Positions 1 to 8,164 of a stretch of DNA of 64,000 nt are shown in pieces. Positions within the stretch are counted from its first letter, which is position 1; every line of letters starts with the position of its first letter. The DNA comes from G963702155 sp963702155. Lineage in GTDB: Bacteria > Pseudomonadota > Alphaproteobacteria > Micavibrionales > Micavibrionaceae. The position numbers and the translations under genes are program-made. The notes beneath the pieces were generated by a model. The model was not told where the DNA came from and ran no database searches. It was given only the letters and a program-made list of their open reading frames with translations. The stretch is taken from assembly GCA_963702155.1 (NCBI GenBank), contig OY969717.1:372001-436000 (forward strand), given 5' to 3'.

Positions 1-2
1 CT

Positions 3-818
3 TCGTCCGAACTACAGGAAGAGGCGGGATTATACGCCGACCGTCTCAGTATAAATGTAGAGATGCCAACACAAAAGAGCTTAAATAGATATGCACCCGA
101 AAAAGATTTAGATGCAATAACTGGCGCAATGGGGGCGCTCAAAAATAAAATCACAGAGCACAAAAAATCAAAAACCTATACGGGCAAACGCTTACCCCGT
201 TTTGCCCCTGGCGGACAGTCTACACAAATGATTATAGGCGCAGATGGATCAAATGATAAAACTATTCTTCGTTCAAGCGTCAATTTATATGATAAGCAAA
301 AATTGCGCCGCGTTTACTATTCGGCATTTTCCCCCATTCCTGACGCAAGCGAGGTTTTACCCCTAAAGCCCGCGCCCCTTATTCGTGAACATCGTTTATA
401 TCAAGCGGACTGGCTCCTAAGGTTCTACGGCTTTAAGTTGGATGAAATCCTCACAGGCACAAAAAACGATATGCTGGATCTGGATCATGATCCGAAAATG
501 AGCTGGGCACTCCAAAACCGGCATTTATTTCCTGTTGATTTAAATAAAGCCGATAAACATATGATTTTACGCGTACCTGGTATTGGCGCGCGCACGGCCA
601 TAAAAATCACGGCCATCCGAAAACACAGCTGGCTCTCTTGGGAAGACCTTGTAAAGATGCGCTTGCCTATGAATAAGATAAAGCCTTTCATTATACTTTC
701 TAACTATCGCCCACCTGGATATTTACTTGAAACCGAACATCTTTCGGCCATGTTAAAACAGCCTGTACAAACCGAATTATTTACAAAAAACACTGGATTT
801 TTAGGCCAGGTTTTATAG
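3..818 (+). CDS. Putative DNA modification/repair radical SAM protein, C-terminal part (5' end outside window)
   Basis: The reading frame is open from the first bases of the window, giving residues AGLYADRLSINVEMPT before the first visible Met at 63, so the gene starts upstream. The sequence resembles the C-terminal part of the TIGR03916-type radical SAM proteins thought to act on DNA. The radical SAM core with its Fe-S cysteines would lie off-window. A helix-hairpin-helix motif (RVPGIGARTAIKI) near the end supports DNA binding. The next gene, 12 bases downstream, is a DUF4130 protein, the usual partner of this family. The exact reaction is unknown. Identity comes from overall sequence resemblance plus the partner gene. 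Confidence 0.85.
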   Translation, partial: SSELQEEAGLYADRLSINVEMPTQKSLNRYAPEKDLDAITGAMGALKNKITEHKKSKTYTGKRLPRFAPGGQSTQMIIGADGSNDKTILRSSVNLYDKQKLRRVYYSAFSPIPDASEVLPLKPAPLIREHRLYQADWLLRFYGFKLDEILTGTKNDMLDLDHDPKMSWALQNRHLFPVDLNKADKHMILRVPGIGARTAIKITAIRKHSWLSWEDLVKMRLPMNKIKPFIILSNYRPPGYLLETEHLSAMLKQPVQTELFTKNTGFLGQVL

Positions 819-830
819 AGGTATGCGCAT

Positions 831-1619
831 ATGAGAACAATAACAATAAGCGCGATACCCGGGTTTGATGAATGGCGCGACGCCGCCAAAAAATGCATAT
901 ATGCATCTATTCATCCTGATAGCATCATTTGGCAAACAGGCGACACGCCGCAAACGGATTTATTCGCATCCTCCGGTGATCAAAAAGCCCCTGAAAACAA
1001 CGGTAATATCACAGTACCAAAATCATTCGCCGAAATGGCGCAAGTGGTTATATGCCATAATAATCCTGCAAAATATGACCGCTTGTATCGTATGCTATGG
1101 CGCATTAAATTTGAAGACCGTTATGCACTATCTAAACCTACTAATAACAACGTCATGGCACTGAACACTATGCGAAAAAATGTCCGCCGCGATGCGTATA
1201 AAATCACAGCATTTTTACGCTTTCGTGAGATTGAGTATGATGGGCTTGCACAATTTATTGCATGGTATGAGCCCGAACATTACACGCTGGAGCGCGTATT
1301 ACCATTTTTCAAAACGCGATTTAAAAACATGAATTGGTCAATTTTAACTCCATACCGCGCCGCGCATTGGAATATGGAGGAGGGGGCAATAACATTGCAA
1401 GATAATCCCGACCCCTCATTGTTTCCAAAAGATGATAAAGTCGAAGGGTATTGGCTGACGTATTATGCGAGTATATTCAACCCAGCTCGCCCCAAAAAAC
1501 AGGCTATGCTTTCTCAAATGCCAAAAAAATATTGGAAGAATATGCCCGAAACAAAATTAATAGGAGAGTTGCTAAAATCCGCAGAAACGCGTACAAAGAA
1601 TATGATTATAAATAAATAA
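831..1619 (+). CDS. DUF4130 putative DNA metabolism protein (TIGR03915 type)
   Basis: This 262-residue protein matches the DUF4130/TIGR03915 type: an aromatic- and Arg-rich core (VRRDAYKITAFLRFREIE, YEPEHYTLERVLPFFKTRF) and the typical C-terminal PKKYWKNMPE segment. In other bacteria this domain is either fused to a uracil-DNA-glycosylase-like domain or stands next to the radical SAM protein, as here. No glycosylase domain is attached. The ATG at 831 is preceded by GAGG about ten bases upstream, and the gap to the upstream gene is 12 bases, so the two form one transcription unit. A role in repairing or modifying DNA is inferred from the pairing; the reaction is unknown. Confidence 0.85.
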   Translation: MRTITISAIPGFDEWRDAAKKCIYASIHPDSIIWQTGDTPQTDLFASSGDQKAPENNGNITVPKSFAEMAQVVICHNNPAKYDRLYRMLWRIKFEDRYALSKPTNNNVMALNTMRKNVRRDAYKITAFLRFREIEYDGLAQFIAWYEPEHYTLERVLPFFKTRFKNMNWSILTPYRAAHWNMEEGAITLQDNPDPSLFPKDDKVEGYWLTYYASIFNPARPKKQAMLSQMPKKYWKNMPETKLIGELLKSAETRTKNMIINK

Positions 1620-1651
1620 AAACAATAATAATTTTCCATAAATTTTGACAA

Positions 1652-1670
1652 ATAGATCTTTATGATCTAT
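1652..1670. promoter_or_regulatory. Inverted repeat upstream of the GcrA-like gene
   Basis: ATAGATC, five bases, GATCTAT form a perfect 7-bp inverted repeat, 22 bases before a sigma-54-like promoter. The TGATCTAT half-site recurs in a larger inverted repeat at 35595-35629. It may be an operator; no regulator can be named. Confidence 0.35.
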
Positions 1671-1692
1671 AATAATATCACTATCTTAAAAC

Positions 1693-1708
1693 TGGTACAC
1701 ATCCTGCA
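1693..1708 (+). promoter_or_regulatory. Sigma-54-like promoter (-24/-12)
   Basis: The sequence TGGTACACATCCTGCA has GG and GC exactly ten bases apart, as sigma-54 promoters require, with TGGTAC close to TGGCAC and TGC at the -12 element. It lies about 100 bases upstream of the GcrA-like gene at 1808. The flank AAAACTGGYACA is shared with the sigma-54-like site at 19159. The intact NtrC-type activator at 17603-19003 shows that sigma-54 regulation exists in this organism. Confidence 0.5.
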
Positions 1709-1807
1709 TAAAGAGTTACGATAAAGATATAAGCCTTAAAATGGGAAATCATAATCAGTTTAAAATAAATACGCGGGTTTTTAATAAATATAAAGAAAGA
1801 CAAAATA

Positions 1808-1981
1808 ATGCTTAAAATGGAAGACTTAAAATCACATATGTGCAAATGGCCAATCGGAGATCCTCAACACGATGATTTTCATTTCTGCGGCAAGAAAAAG
1901 CCAAATATGGATCAAACATATTGTGAAAAGCACAATCAAATGGCCTACCGCCATGACTATGTAAGCAAAAAAGCAGCATAA
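1808..1981 (+). CDS. GcrA-like zinc-binding mini-protein
   Basis: This gene encodes 57 residues. The motif CKWPIGDP-x5-FHFCG, followed by YCEKH and MAYRHDY, is the C-terminal zinc-finger-like signature of GcrA, the alphaproteobacterial cell-cycle regulator: Cys12, Cys27, Cys39 and His42 are likely ligands. The N-terminal DNA-binding helix-turn-helix of full-length GcrA is absent, so this is a stand-alone C-terminal domain, which in GcrA contacts RNA polymerase sigma region. The start is ATG 1808 with a weak purine-rich ribosome site; Met4 is an alternative. A sigma-54-like promoter lies upstream and a strong terminator follows at 2008, so it is probably a monocistronic gene. Function is inferred only from the domain. 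Confidence 0.75.
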   Translation: MLKMEDLKSHMCKWPIGDPQHDDFHFCGKKKPNMDQTYCEKHNQMAYRHDYVSKKAA

Positions 1982-2007
1982 TTATTAAGCTTTTATAAAA
2001 CGAAAAG

Positions 2008-2036
2008 ACGCGCCATTTAAGGCGCGTTTCTTTTTT
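2008..2036 (+). terminator. Rho-independent terminator of the GcrA-like gene
   Basis: A seven-base stem ACGCGCC/GGCGCGT with a six-base loop is followed by a T-rich run (2027-2036). It sits 27 bases after the stop codon of the GcrA-like gene. Confidence 0.85.
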
Positions 2037-2055
2037 ATCTTTATAAATTTAAAAA

Positions 2056-2376
2056 TTATGGAGCAGGGGTAGAAGGTTCGCTATCACCCGGTTTTGGTAA
2101 AATGTAATCTGTCGCTAAATTAGCAGCAGCTGCTCCTGCACCAACACCACCAAAATCTGCAACTGTTTTTACAACTACATGGGTGCTTTTGAGAGCGACT
2201 TTATTCGCTTTTGCCATATTTTTTTTCAGATCAGAGGTGTCGGGATCTTTAATAATGTTTCTATATCCCTGCAAGCTTTCATCCAAATATTTAGAAGTTA
2301 GAGCATGAACACCCAAACCACCGGCTATTCCGCCTACAGCAGTTGCAAACAATTCAATAAAATTTCGCCTATTCAC
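2056..2376 (-). CDS. Small protein with Tat-like signal and second hydrophobic helix
   Basis: No known family is recognised. From a GTG start at 2376, with AGGA eight bases upstream, it has 106 residues and begins NRRNFIELFATAVGGIAGG, a twin-arginine-like signal with a hydrophobic stretch. A TTG start ten codons earlier is possible but has no ribosome site. A second small-residue-rich hydrophobic segment (FGGVGAGAAAANLATDYIL) lies near the C-terminus, and the tail is Pro/Ser rich. The architecture resembles the neighbour at 3243-3542. It could be an inner-membrane protein or a Tat substrate. Confidence 0.6.
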   Translation of the reverse strand: MNRRNFIELFATAVGGIAGGLGVHALTSKYLDESLQGYRNIIKDPDTSDLKKNMAKANKVALKSTHVVVKTVADFGGVGAGAAAANLATDYILPKPGDSEPSTPAP

Positions 2377-2588
2377 ATCAAAAATCCTAAAATTTATTAA
2401 TTTCAATCTTAAATAACATTATATATTATTGCTCTTTTTAGCAAACCTGAATAATAATATTTTATTATGTGATTTAGAATTTGGATGTATAAAGTCGCTC
2501 TATACCAATGAATTATAGGGTTTTCGCACCATATAAAATCAAACACAAATTTTTCGAAAAATTAAAAAACTATCAATATATATAAATA

Positions 2589-3221
2589 TTAGTTTAGTAA
2601 GAACATCACTTCATTCCGCCGCATAAACCACGGTGTAAACGGCGCGTTATAAACGGCATACGTGGGGGAGGGGGCATAACTTAAATCGTTTTGATCAAGA
2701 TAATCTTTCAACTTATTTTTGTGCTCTTCAAAATTTTCATCAGTCGTTCGTCCTGAAAACCGTATCACGGCGAGTTTAGAGCGCGGCAAAGCTTTCAGAG
2801 TAATCCCCTTGTTTTTCGGAGCGGGGGCTTCTTCTATTGTCATGTCATCTGGCATGAAAAAGCGAATTGTCCATTCACCGTTTTGATTTTGGGCACTCTG
2901 ACCATCTTGGCTTTGCGTAACCGGCGCGGTCATTGGAATCTTCTCGCCTTCTGCATTGATACGCTCTTGCGTAACGGGCGCGGTCATCGGTATTTCTTGC
3001 GTTGGCACATTCTCACCGCTGATATAATTGAACAGGGTGCGGAACGCCTTGCTTGATGCGTCCCCGCGACTTTCCGCCTTAACCGTCACTTGCGCGACAA
3101 CCCGCTCGGCATATTCACGAATTTCAATATCCCTGTCCTTTTGGATAACGTTGTAGGGTGGTTCTTCTGTCGCCATGACCGGAAAGCTCCAGAGTAAAAT
3201 GATGATGACTAAAAATCTCAT
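2589..3221 (-). CDS. SOUL family heme-binding protein, secreted
   Basis: This is a 210-residue protein with an N-terminal signal peptide (cleavage likely after VMA) and a SOUL domain: YNVIQKDRDIEIREY at the start, repeated IPMTAPVTQ motifs, and the closing PFTPWFMRRNEVMF. SOUL proteins bind heme or related tetrapyrroles; an exported form would act in the periplasm. The segment IPMTAPVTQ occurs twice, 18 residues apart, as is common in the family. It lies 21 bases after the small gene 3243-3542 on the same strand, so the two may be cotranscribed. The precise role is unknown. Confidence 0.88.
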   Translation of the reverse strand: MRFLVIIILLWSFPVMATEEPPYNVIQKDRDIEIREYAERVVAQVTVKAESRGDASSKAFRTLFNYISGENVPTQEIPMTAPVTQERINAEGEKIPMTAPVTQSQDGQSAQNQNGEWTIRFFMPDDMTIEEAPAPKNKGITLKALPRSKLAVIRFSGRTTDENFEEHKNKLKDYLDQNDLSYAPSPTYAVYNAPFTPWFMRRNEVMFLLN

Positions 3222-3242
3222 AGAAATTGAGATAGAAGAACC

Positions 3243-3542
3243 CTAATTAAAATCAATGGTCAACTGCTTGCCGTATTTGCGCTCGTTCTCTGCTGTTTTT
3301 TCTTGCTTGGAAATACGCTGAACAGCGGCATAACCGCCAATAGTTGCTGTAAAAAAAGCAGAAAATCCCGCAATAGTTTTGTTTACCGCATTTTGAATCT
3401 GTTGGTGGCCTTCATCATTTTTATATTCTTTTTTAGTCATTTCATTCCAAAGGGTATCATTCGCAACATATCCAAAAATCCCACCTAATGCGCCTAAACC
3501 TAAAACGGCTCCGGTCTTTTTTAGAGCACTTCTTCTATCCAT
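3243..3542 (-). CDS. Small protein with Tat-like signal
   Basis: This gene encodes 99 residues starting MDRRSALKKTGAVLGLGALGG, a twin-arginine-like N-terminus with a hydrophobic stretch, then a charged middle (NEMTKKEYKNDEGHQQ), a second hydrophobic segment (FSAFFTATIGGYAAV) and a charged tail. A good ribosome site, GGGAGA, lies six bases before the ATG. No family is recognised. Its layout matches the 2056-2376 protein, suggesting a related pair around the SOUL protein gene. Confidence 0.65.
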   Translation of the reverse strand: MDRRSALKKTGAVLGLGALGGIFGYVANDTLWNEMTKKEYKNDEGHQQIQNAVNKTIAGFSAFFTATIGGYAAVQRISKQEKTAENERKYGKQLTIDFN

Positions 3543-3667
3543 TTCAAATCTCCCTATAAATGTTCATAAAAATAGTGCGTGCGTAGCGATATAAATTACA
3601 AGAATTTTTTTTAAACCAAAGATGTCATCCCCACCTAGCTATATATTGCAATGTTATTGTTAAAGTT

Positions 3668-3694
3668 AGCATCCTGAACTTGTTTCAGGATGCT
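3668..3694. repeat. REP-like palindromic element, copy 1
   Basis: AGCATCCTGA and TCAGGATGCT form a perfect 10-bp inverted repeat around a seven-base loop in the spacer after uvrA. Near copies occur at 25145, 27958 and, in a longer form, 28923. It is an intergenic dispersed palindrome. Confidence 0.75.
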
Positions 3695-3751
3695 GAAGAA
3701 AGATAAAAACCTTCGTGATCTTAGTAATCTTTTCTAACTTCGTGTTAAAAC

Positions 3752-6634
3752 CTACTCTGCCGCCTCTAACTTCGCATCATTCTGCCGTTCTAAAATCGGC
3801 TTCAAAAACGCGCCTGTATAACTCTCTTTAACCGCGGCAATATCTTCCGGCGTACCGGTTGCCAGGATCTTGCCCCCCTTATGCCCACCTTCAGGCCCTA
3901 TATCGATAATATAATCCGCCGTCTTTATCACATCCAAATTATGCTCAATCACAATAACGGTGTTACCTTTCTCAACCAAAGAATGAAGCACCTCCATCAA
4001 CTTCCGTACATCCTCAAAATGAAGCCCCGTAGTCGGCTCATCCAAAATATAAAGCGTCTTCCCCGTCGACCGCTTGGATAGTTCCTTGGACAGCTTTACA
4101 CGCTGTGCTTCCCCGCCGGATAAAGTATTCGCCTGCTGCCCAACTTTGATGTAAGACAAACCAACCTGTTTAAGCGTTTCCATCTTATCGCGGATAGATG
4201 GCACGGCCTTAAAGAAATCCGCCGCTTCTTCAACCGTCATATCCAAAATATCGGCAATCGATTTCTCTTTAAATTTAATTTCAAGTGTCTCGCGATTATA
4301 ACGCTTACCCTTGCAAGTATCGCACTCAACATAAACATCAGGAAGGAAATGCATCTCGATCTTGATAACGCCGTCGCCCGAACATGCCTGACAACGGCCG
4401 CCCTTGACGTTAAATGAAAACCGCCCTGGCTTATATCCGCGCGCCTTTGATTCCGGTAGTCCCGCAAACCATTCGCGTATCGGCCCGAATGCGCCCGTAT
4501 ATGTGGCGGGGTTTGATCGCGGCGTGCGGCCAATCGGCGATTGATCAATATCAATCACCTTATCAACATGCTCCAACCCCCGAATTTCATCATGGGGCAG
4601 GGGCATTTCACGAGACCGCATCAACGCACGGCTCGCCGCTTTATAGAGCGTATCAATGGTAAACGTAGATTTCCCGCTACCCGAAACGCCTGTAATACAT
4701 GTAAAAGTACCAAGCGGTATCGAACCGGAAACATTATCCAGATTATTCCCGCGCGCGCCAACCACTTCAATCGTTTTGATTTGCTTCTTTTTTCCTGCGC
4801 CAATCGTATGGCCTTTGCGCCGCTCCTGCGGAATAGGGATTTCCATCTGCCCAGTTAAATATTGGGCGGTCAGGCTTTTTTTCGATTTCAAAATTTCTTT
4901 GAATGTACCTTGCGCTACAATCGTCCCACCATGCACACCCGCACCGGGGCCCATATCAATCACATGATCCGCCGTGCGGATCGCATCTTCATCATGTTCA
5001 ACCACCAAAACAGTATTGCCTAAATCCCGCAACCGGCGCAGCGTTTCTAATAATCGGTTATTATCCCGCTGATGCAGGCCAATCGATGGCTCATCCAGAA
5101 CATAAAGAACGCCCGTCAAACCCGAACCAATCTGCGAAGCCAGCCTGATTCTCTGACTCTCCCCACCCGACAGCGTTCCAGATGACCGTGAAAGCGATAA
5201 ATAATCCAAACCCACATTCATCAAAAACGTCAGCCGCTCACAAATTTCTTTCAAAATACGCTCGCCAATTTCGGCTTGTTGGGGCGTCAAATCTTTGGAT
5301 AGGTCTTGAAACCACTGATCGGCCTCTTCTATAGAAAGCATCCCAATTTCGCCAATATGCTTATCTGCAATTTTAACCGCCCGCGCTTGTTGCTTTAAAC
5401 GGTATCCATCACATGTCTCGCAATCCGAACTCGTCTGGTATCGCCCTAATTCCTCACGCCGTGAATTACTCTCCGTCTCAATCATCAGGCGTTTAAGGTT
5501 ATTCACGACACCTTCAAACGGCTTATTAGTACGATACGTGTTGTTTTTATCTTCATATGTGATCGAAATTTTGTCTTTCCCTGATCCATATAGCAAAACC
5601 TCTTGCACTTTTTCAGGCAGCTTCTCAAACGGTGTTTTGATTTTCGCCCCATAGTGCTCAATCACCGACTCCAAAGCTTGCATATAATATCGTGCAAAGT
5701 TTTTCGACCAAGGTTCAATAGCCCCTTCAGGAATGGATTTTGTCCGGTCCGGCACAACCAGATTTGGATCAAACAACATTTTCTTCCCTAACCCATCGCA
5801 CGTTGGGCACGCCCCATGCGGGGAGTTAAAAGAAAACAATCGCGGTTCAATCTCCGGAATGGTAAAACCGGACACAGGACACGCAAATTTTGCGCTGAAT
5901 ATAGTCTGCGCGCCATCATCCGCATTCTCGGCTATTATTAAGCCATCGGCTAAATTCAGCGCTGTCTCAACCGAATCCGCCAAACGATTTCCAAGATCAT
6001 CTCGTACAACTAAACGGTCAACCACAACCTCAATATCATGTTTAAACTTCTTATCCAGATCGGGCACATCCTCAATCTCATAGAGCTCTCCATCAACCTT
6101 AACCCGCTGAAACCCCTTCGCGCGTAGCTCCTTAAACTCTTTCTTATATTCGCCCTTACGCCCGCGTACGATCGGCGCAAGCAAATAAAGGCGGGTCCCA
6201 TCGCCCATCTTCACAATCTGGTCAACAATTTCAGAAACACTTTGGCTGGTAATTGGCAAGCCAGTAGTGGGAGAGTAGGGGATTCCAACCCGCGCCCACA
6301 AAAGGCGCATATAATCATAAATTTCCGTCACCGTTCCAACCGTCGATCGTGGGTTTCGGCTCGTCGTTTTTTGTTCGATTGAAATCGCTGGCGATAACCC
6401 TTCAATACTATCCACATCCGGCTTTTGCATCATCTCCAAAAACTGCCGCGCATAGGCGGATAAGCTCTCGACATAGCGGCGCTGCCCTTCGGCGTAAATC
6501 GTATCAAACGCGAGTGAAGATTTCCCTGACCCCGACAGCCCCGTAATGACCACAAGGGAATCCCGCGGCATGTCGACATTTATATCTTTTAAATTATGTT
6601 CGCGGGCCCCCCGCACGGAAATCTCTGTAAGCAT
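3752..6634 (-). CDS. uvrA: UvrABC excinuclease subunit A
   Basis: UvrA is the damage-recognition ATPase of nucleotide excision repair. The 960-residue length is normal. It has two ABC ATPase halves: Walker A GLSGSGKSS near the start and GVSGSGKST in the second half, signature motifs LSGGESQRIRLA and LSGGEAQRVKLS, and Walker B segments ending in LDEPS and LDEPT. Zinc-binding CxxC pairs are visible (CPTCDGLG; CQACSGDG with CDTCKG). It is transcribed alone. The 80-base upstream region has no GTTC/GAAC pair of the alphaproteobacterial LexA box, so SOS control is not evident. Confidence 0.98.
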   Translation of the reverse strand: MLTEISVRGAREHNLKDINVDMPRDSLVVITGLSGSGKSSLAFDTIYAEGQRRYVESLSAYARQFLEMMQKPDVDSIEGLSPAISIEQKTTSRNPRSTVGTVTEIYDYMRLLWARVGIPYSPTTGLPITSQSVSEIVDQIVKMGDGTRLYLLAPIVRGRKGEYKKEFKELRAKGFQRVKVDGELYEIEDVPDLDKKFKHDIEVVVDRLVVRDDLGNRLADSVETALNLADGLIIAENADDGAQTIFSAKFACPVSGFTIPEIEPRLFSFNSPHGACPTCDGLGKKMLFDPNLVVPDRTKSIPEGAIEPWSKNFARYYMQALESVIEHYGAKIKTPFEKLPEKVQEVLLYGSGKDKISITYEDKNNTYRTNKPFEGVVNNLKRLMIETESNSRREELGRYQTSSDCETCDGYRLKQQARAVKIADKHIGEIGMLSIEEADQWFQDLSKDLTPQQAEIGERILKEICERLTFLMNVGLDYLSLSRSSGTLSGGESQRIRLASQIGSGLTGVLYVLDEPSIGLHQRDNNRLLETLRRLRDLGNTVLVVEHDEDAIRTADHVIDMGPGAGVHGGTIVAQGTFKEILKSKKSLTAQYLTGQMEIPIPQERRKGHTIGAGKKKQIKTIEVVGARGNNLDNVSGSIPLGTFTCITGVSGSGKSTFTIDTLYKAASRALMRSREMPLPHDEIRGLEHVDKVIDIDQSPIGRTPRSNPATYTGAFGPIREWFAGLPESKARGYKPGRFSFNVKGGRCQACSGDGVIKIEMHFLPDVYVECDTCKGKRYNRETLEIKFKEKSIADILDMTVEEAADFFKAVPSIRDKMETLKQVGLSYIKVGQQANTLSGGEAQRVKLSKELSKRSTGKTLYILDEPTTGLHFEDVRKLMEVLHSLVEKGNTVIVIEHNLDVIKTADYIIDIGPEGGHKGGKILATGTPEDIAAVKESYTGAFLKPILERQNDAKLEAAE

Positions 6635-6714
6635 AAAGAAATATATGGGATAACAACTTGCAAAAGTCTAATATTTATTTTAAAAGATTTTCCGTAAAGA
6701 TAAGGAAAACTAAT

Positions 6715-6888
6715 ATGAATAGACTAAATCGCACAAAAGATCATTTTGATCGCGTAAAAGATTTTGAAAAACTGCGCGAAGATAAGCAAAAAAGTTATAC
6801 TACAAAAGCTTATCGTATAAAAAATGACAATAACGAAAAAATTGTCTATCCTGTATTAGATTATTCTCGAATAGAAAATAGCGTATGA
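6715..6888 (+). CDS. Small basic hypothetical protein
   Basis: This 57-residue protein (MNRLNRTKDHFDRVKDFE...) is rich in Lys, Arg and Asp and looks helical in its first half. ATG 6715 is chosen because AAGGA lies eight bases upstream; the frame is open further upstream but without a ribosome site. It overlaps the next gene by ATGA, indicating translational coupling. No family is recognised and no function can be assigned. Confidence 0.55.
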   Translation: MNRLNRTKDHFDRVKDFEKLREDKQKSYTTKAYRIKNDNNEKIVYPVLDYSRIENSV

Positions 6889-7436
6889 AATTATCCACAT
6901 TTTTTAAAAATGCTAAAGCGCATATAGATAAAATAAGAAAGCACGCATCATATAAAGGGCTTGTTTACATGCCATTGAGTGATTTAGGCAAAAACATTGG
7001 TATAAATCCAGATGCAATATTTACAAGTCAGGAAATGAACCATCCAGAAGGCCGAGAATTATATATATCTTTCAATCAAAAAAAAGATAATCCGCATGGA
7101 TATGAAAGTACATATACGGAAGATGACTCAGAAAAAGGACATCAAATATGCGCACAAGTGTATTTTGAAGATGGTAAAACCAAAATGATCCTAGAATTTA
7201 CCAGAGAAACTTTACAAGGGGATCCTTTGGTATCCGCTGCGCTTATCGGAGAACTGGAGAAAGACAACTTTATCATTCGTCAAACAGTATTAAACAATAA
7301 AATAGAAATAGCCACTCAAGAAAGAGCTAACATAACGTTAAGTCTTATTGCACAAGGTATAAAGATGGGCGCACAAGTTGAAAACTTGAATATAAAATAT
7401 GGCCTGCAAAGGCATATGTTTGAACAAATACTTTAA
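6885..7436 (+). CDS. Hypothetical protein, second gene of an unknown operon
   Basis: This is a 183-residue soluble protein with no signal peptide or membrane segment. The N-terminus is basic and probably helical (FFKNAKAHIDKIRKHASYKG), the middle is strand-rich with acidic patches (ESTYTEDDSEKG), and a helical C-terminus follows. No catalytic motif or known family is recognised. The base composition is AT-richer than flanking core genes. Its start overlaps the stop of the 57-residue gene upstream (ATGA), so both products are probably made in coupled amounts. Confidence 0.65.
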   Translation: MKLSTFFKNAKAHIDKIRKHASYKGLVYMPLSDLGKNIGINPDAIFTSQEMNHPEGRELYISFNQKKDNPHGYESTYTEDDSEKGHQICAQVYFEDGKTKMILEFTRETLQGDPLVSAALIGELEKDNFIIRQTVLNNKIEIATQERANITLSLIAQGIKMGAQVENLNIKYGLQRHMFEQIL

Positions 7437-7530
7437 ACAAAGCATTTAGCTTTCTCAAAATATAACTTTAAAACATTTTAAATTCTAAAATTAACATTAT
7501 TCATTTATTTCCGCCCACCAACCCTCTATA

Positions 7531-7554
7531 TTGATTCACATATCAAAGAATCAA
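7531..7554. promoter_or_regulatory. Inverted repeat upstream of ssb
   Basis: TTGATTC, ten bases, GAATCAA form a perfect seven-base inverted repeat ending 21 bases before the ssb start. It could be an operator or a leader hairpin. It does not match the alphaproteobacterial LexA box. Confidence 0.3.
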
Positions 7555-7575
7555 CTAATGAAGTGAGTATAAAAC

Positions 7576-8100
7576 GTGGCAGGCAGTGTAAATAAAGTAA
7601 TTTTGATTGGTAATCTCGGCGCGGATCCTGATATCCGTTCCATGCAATCCGGCGATGAAGTGGTTAACCTTTCCATCGCAACTTCTGAGAACTGGAAAGA
7701 TAAAAATACGGGTGAACGCCGCGAAAAAACCGAATGGCACCGTGTTGTTATCTTTAATAAGGGGCTTGTAAGCGTATGTAAAAATTATTTGAAAAAAGGG
7801 GCAAAGGTTTATATCGAAGGCCAGCTTCAAACACGCTCTTGGGAACAGGAGGGTCAAAAAAAATATACAACCGAAGTGGTATTAAGCGGTTTCAATGGGC
7901 AACTTACGATGCTCGACGGTCGCTCTGGCGGCGGACAGCAGCAAGGCATGGGCGGCGGGGGTTTTAACGATTCACAATCCGGCAGCTATGATTCAGGTTT
8001 CGGCAATAATAATACGGGTGGTGGCTCTTCGTTCAATACCGGCGGATCACAAAGTAGCAATACGCAAATTGATGAATTGGAAGACGAAATTCCGTTTTAA
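7576..8100 (+). CDS. ssb: Single-stranded DNA-binding protein
   Basis: SSB coats single-stranded DNA during replication, recombination and repair and recruits partners through its C-terminal tip. The 174-residue protein has the OB fold in residues 1-115 (NKVILIGNLGADPDIR, TEWHRVVIF, YIEGQLQTRSW), a Gly/Ser/Asn-rich linker and the acidic tip DELEDEIPF. The start is a GTG at 7576 in the context MAGSVNKV, as in other alphaproteobacterial SSBs. It is followed by a DUF2059 gene and gyrA on the same strand. Confidence 0.97.
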   Translation: MAGSVNKVILIGNLGADPDIRSMQSGDEVVNLSIATSENWKDKNTGERREKTEWHRVVIFNKGLVSVCKNYLKKGAKVYIEGQLQTRSWEQEGQKKYTTEVVLSGFNGQLTMLDGRSGGGQQQGMGGGGFNDSQSGSYDSGFGNNNTGGGSSFNTGGSQSSNTQIDELEDEIPF

Positions 8101-8164
8101 TACGTTTAGCGTTGTTCCGTTTATAATCGTGACAGCTTTAATCTGTAATTTTTAGAAAAGTTAT

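Noticed and set aside
1741..1815. A 24-codon frame overlapping the start of the GcrA-like gene.
   Set aside because: No ribosome site and no composition or motif support; probably chance.
6635..6714. Search for a LexA box upstream of uvrA.
   Set aside because: No GTTC/GAAC pair with seven-base spacing is present.
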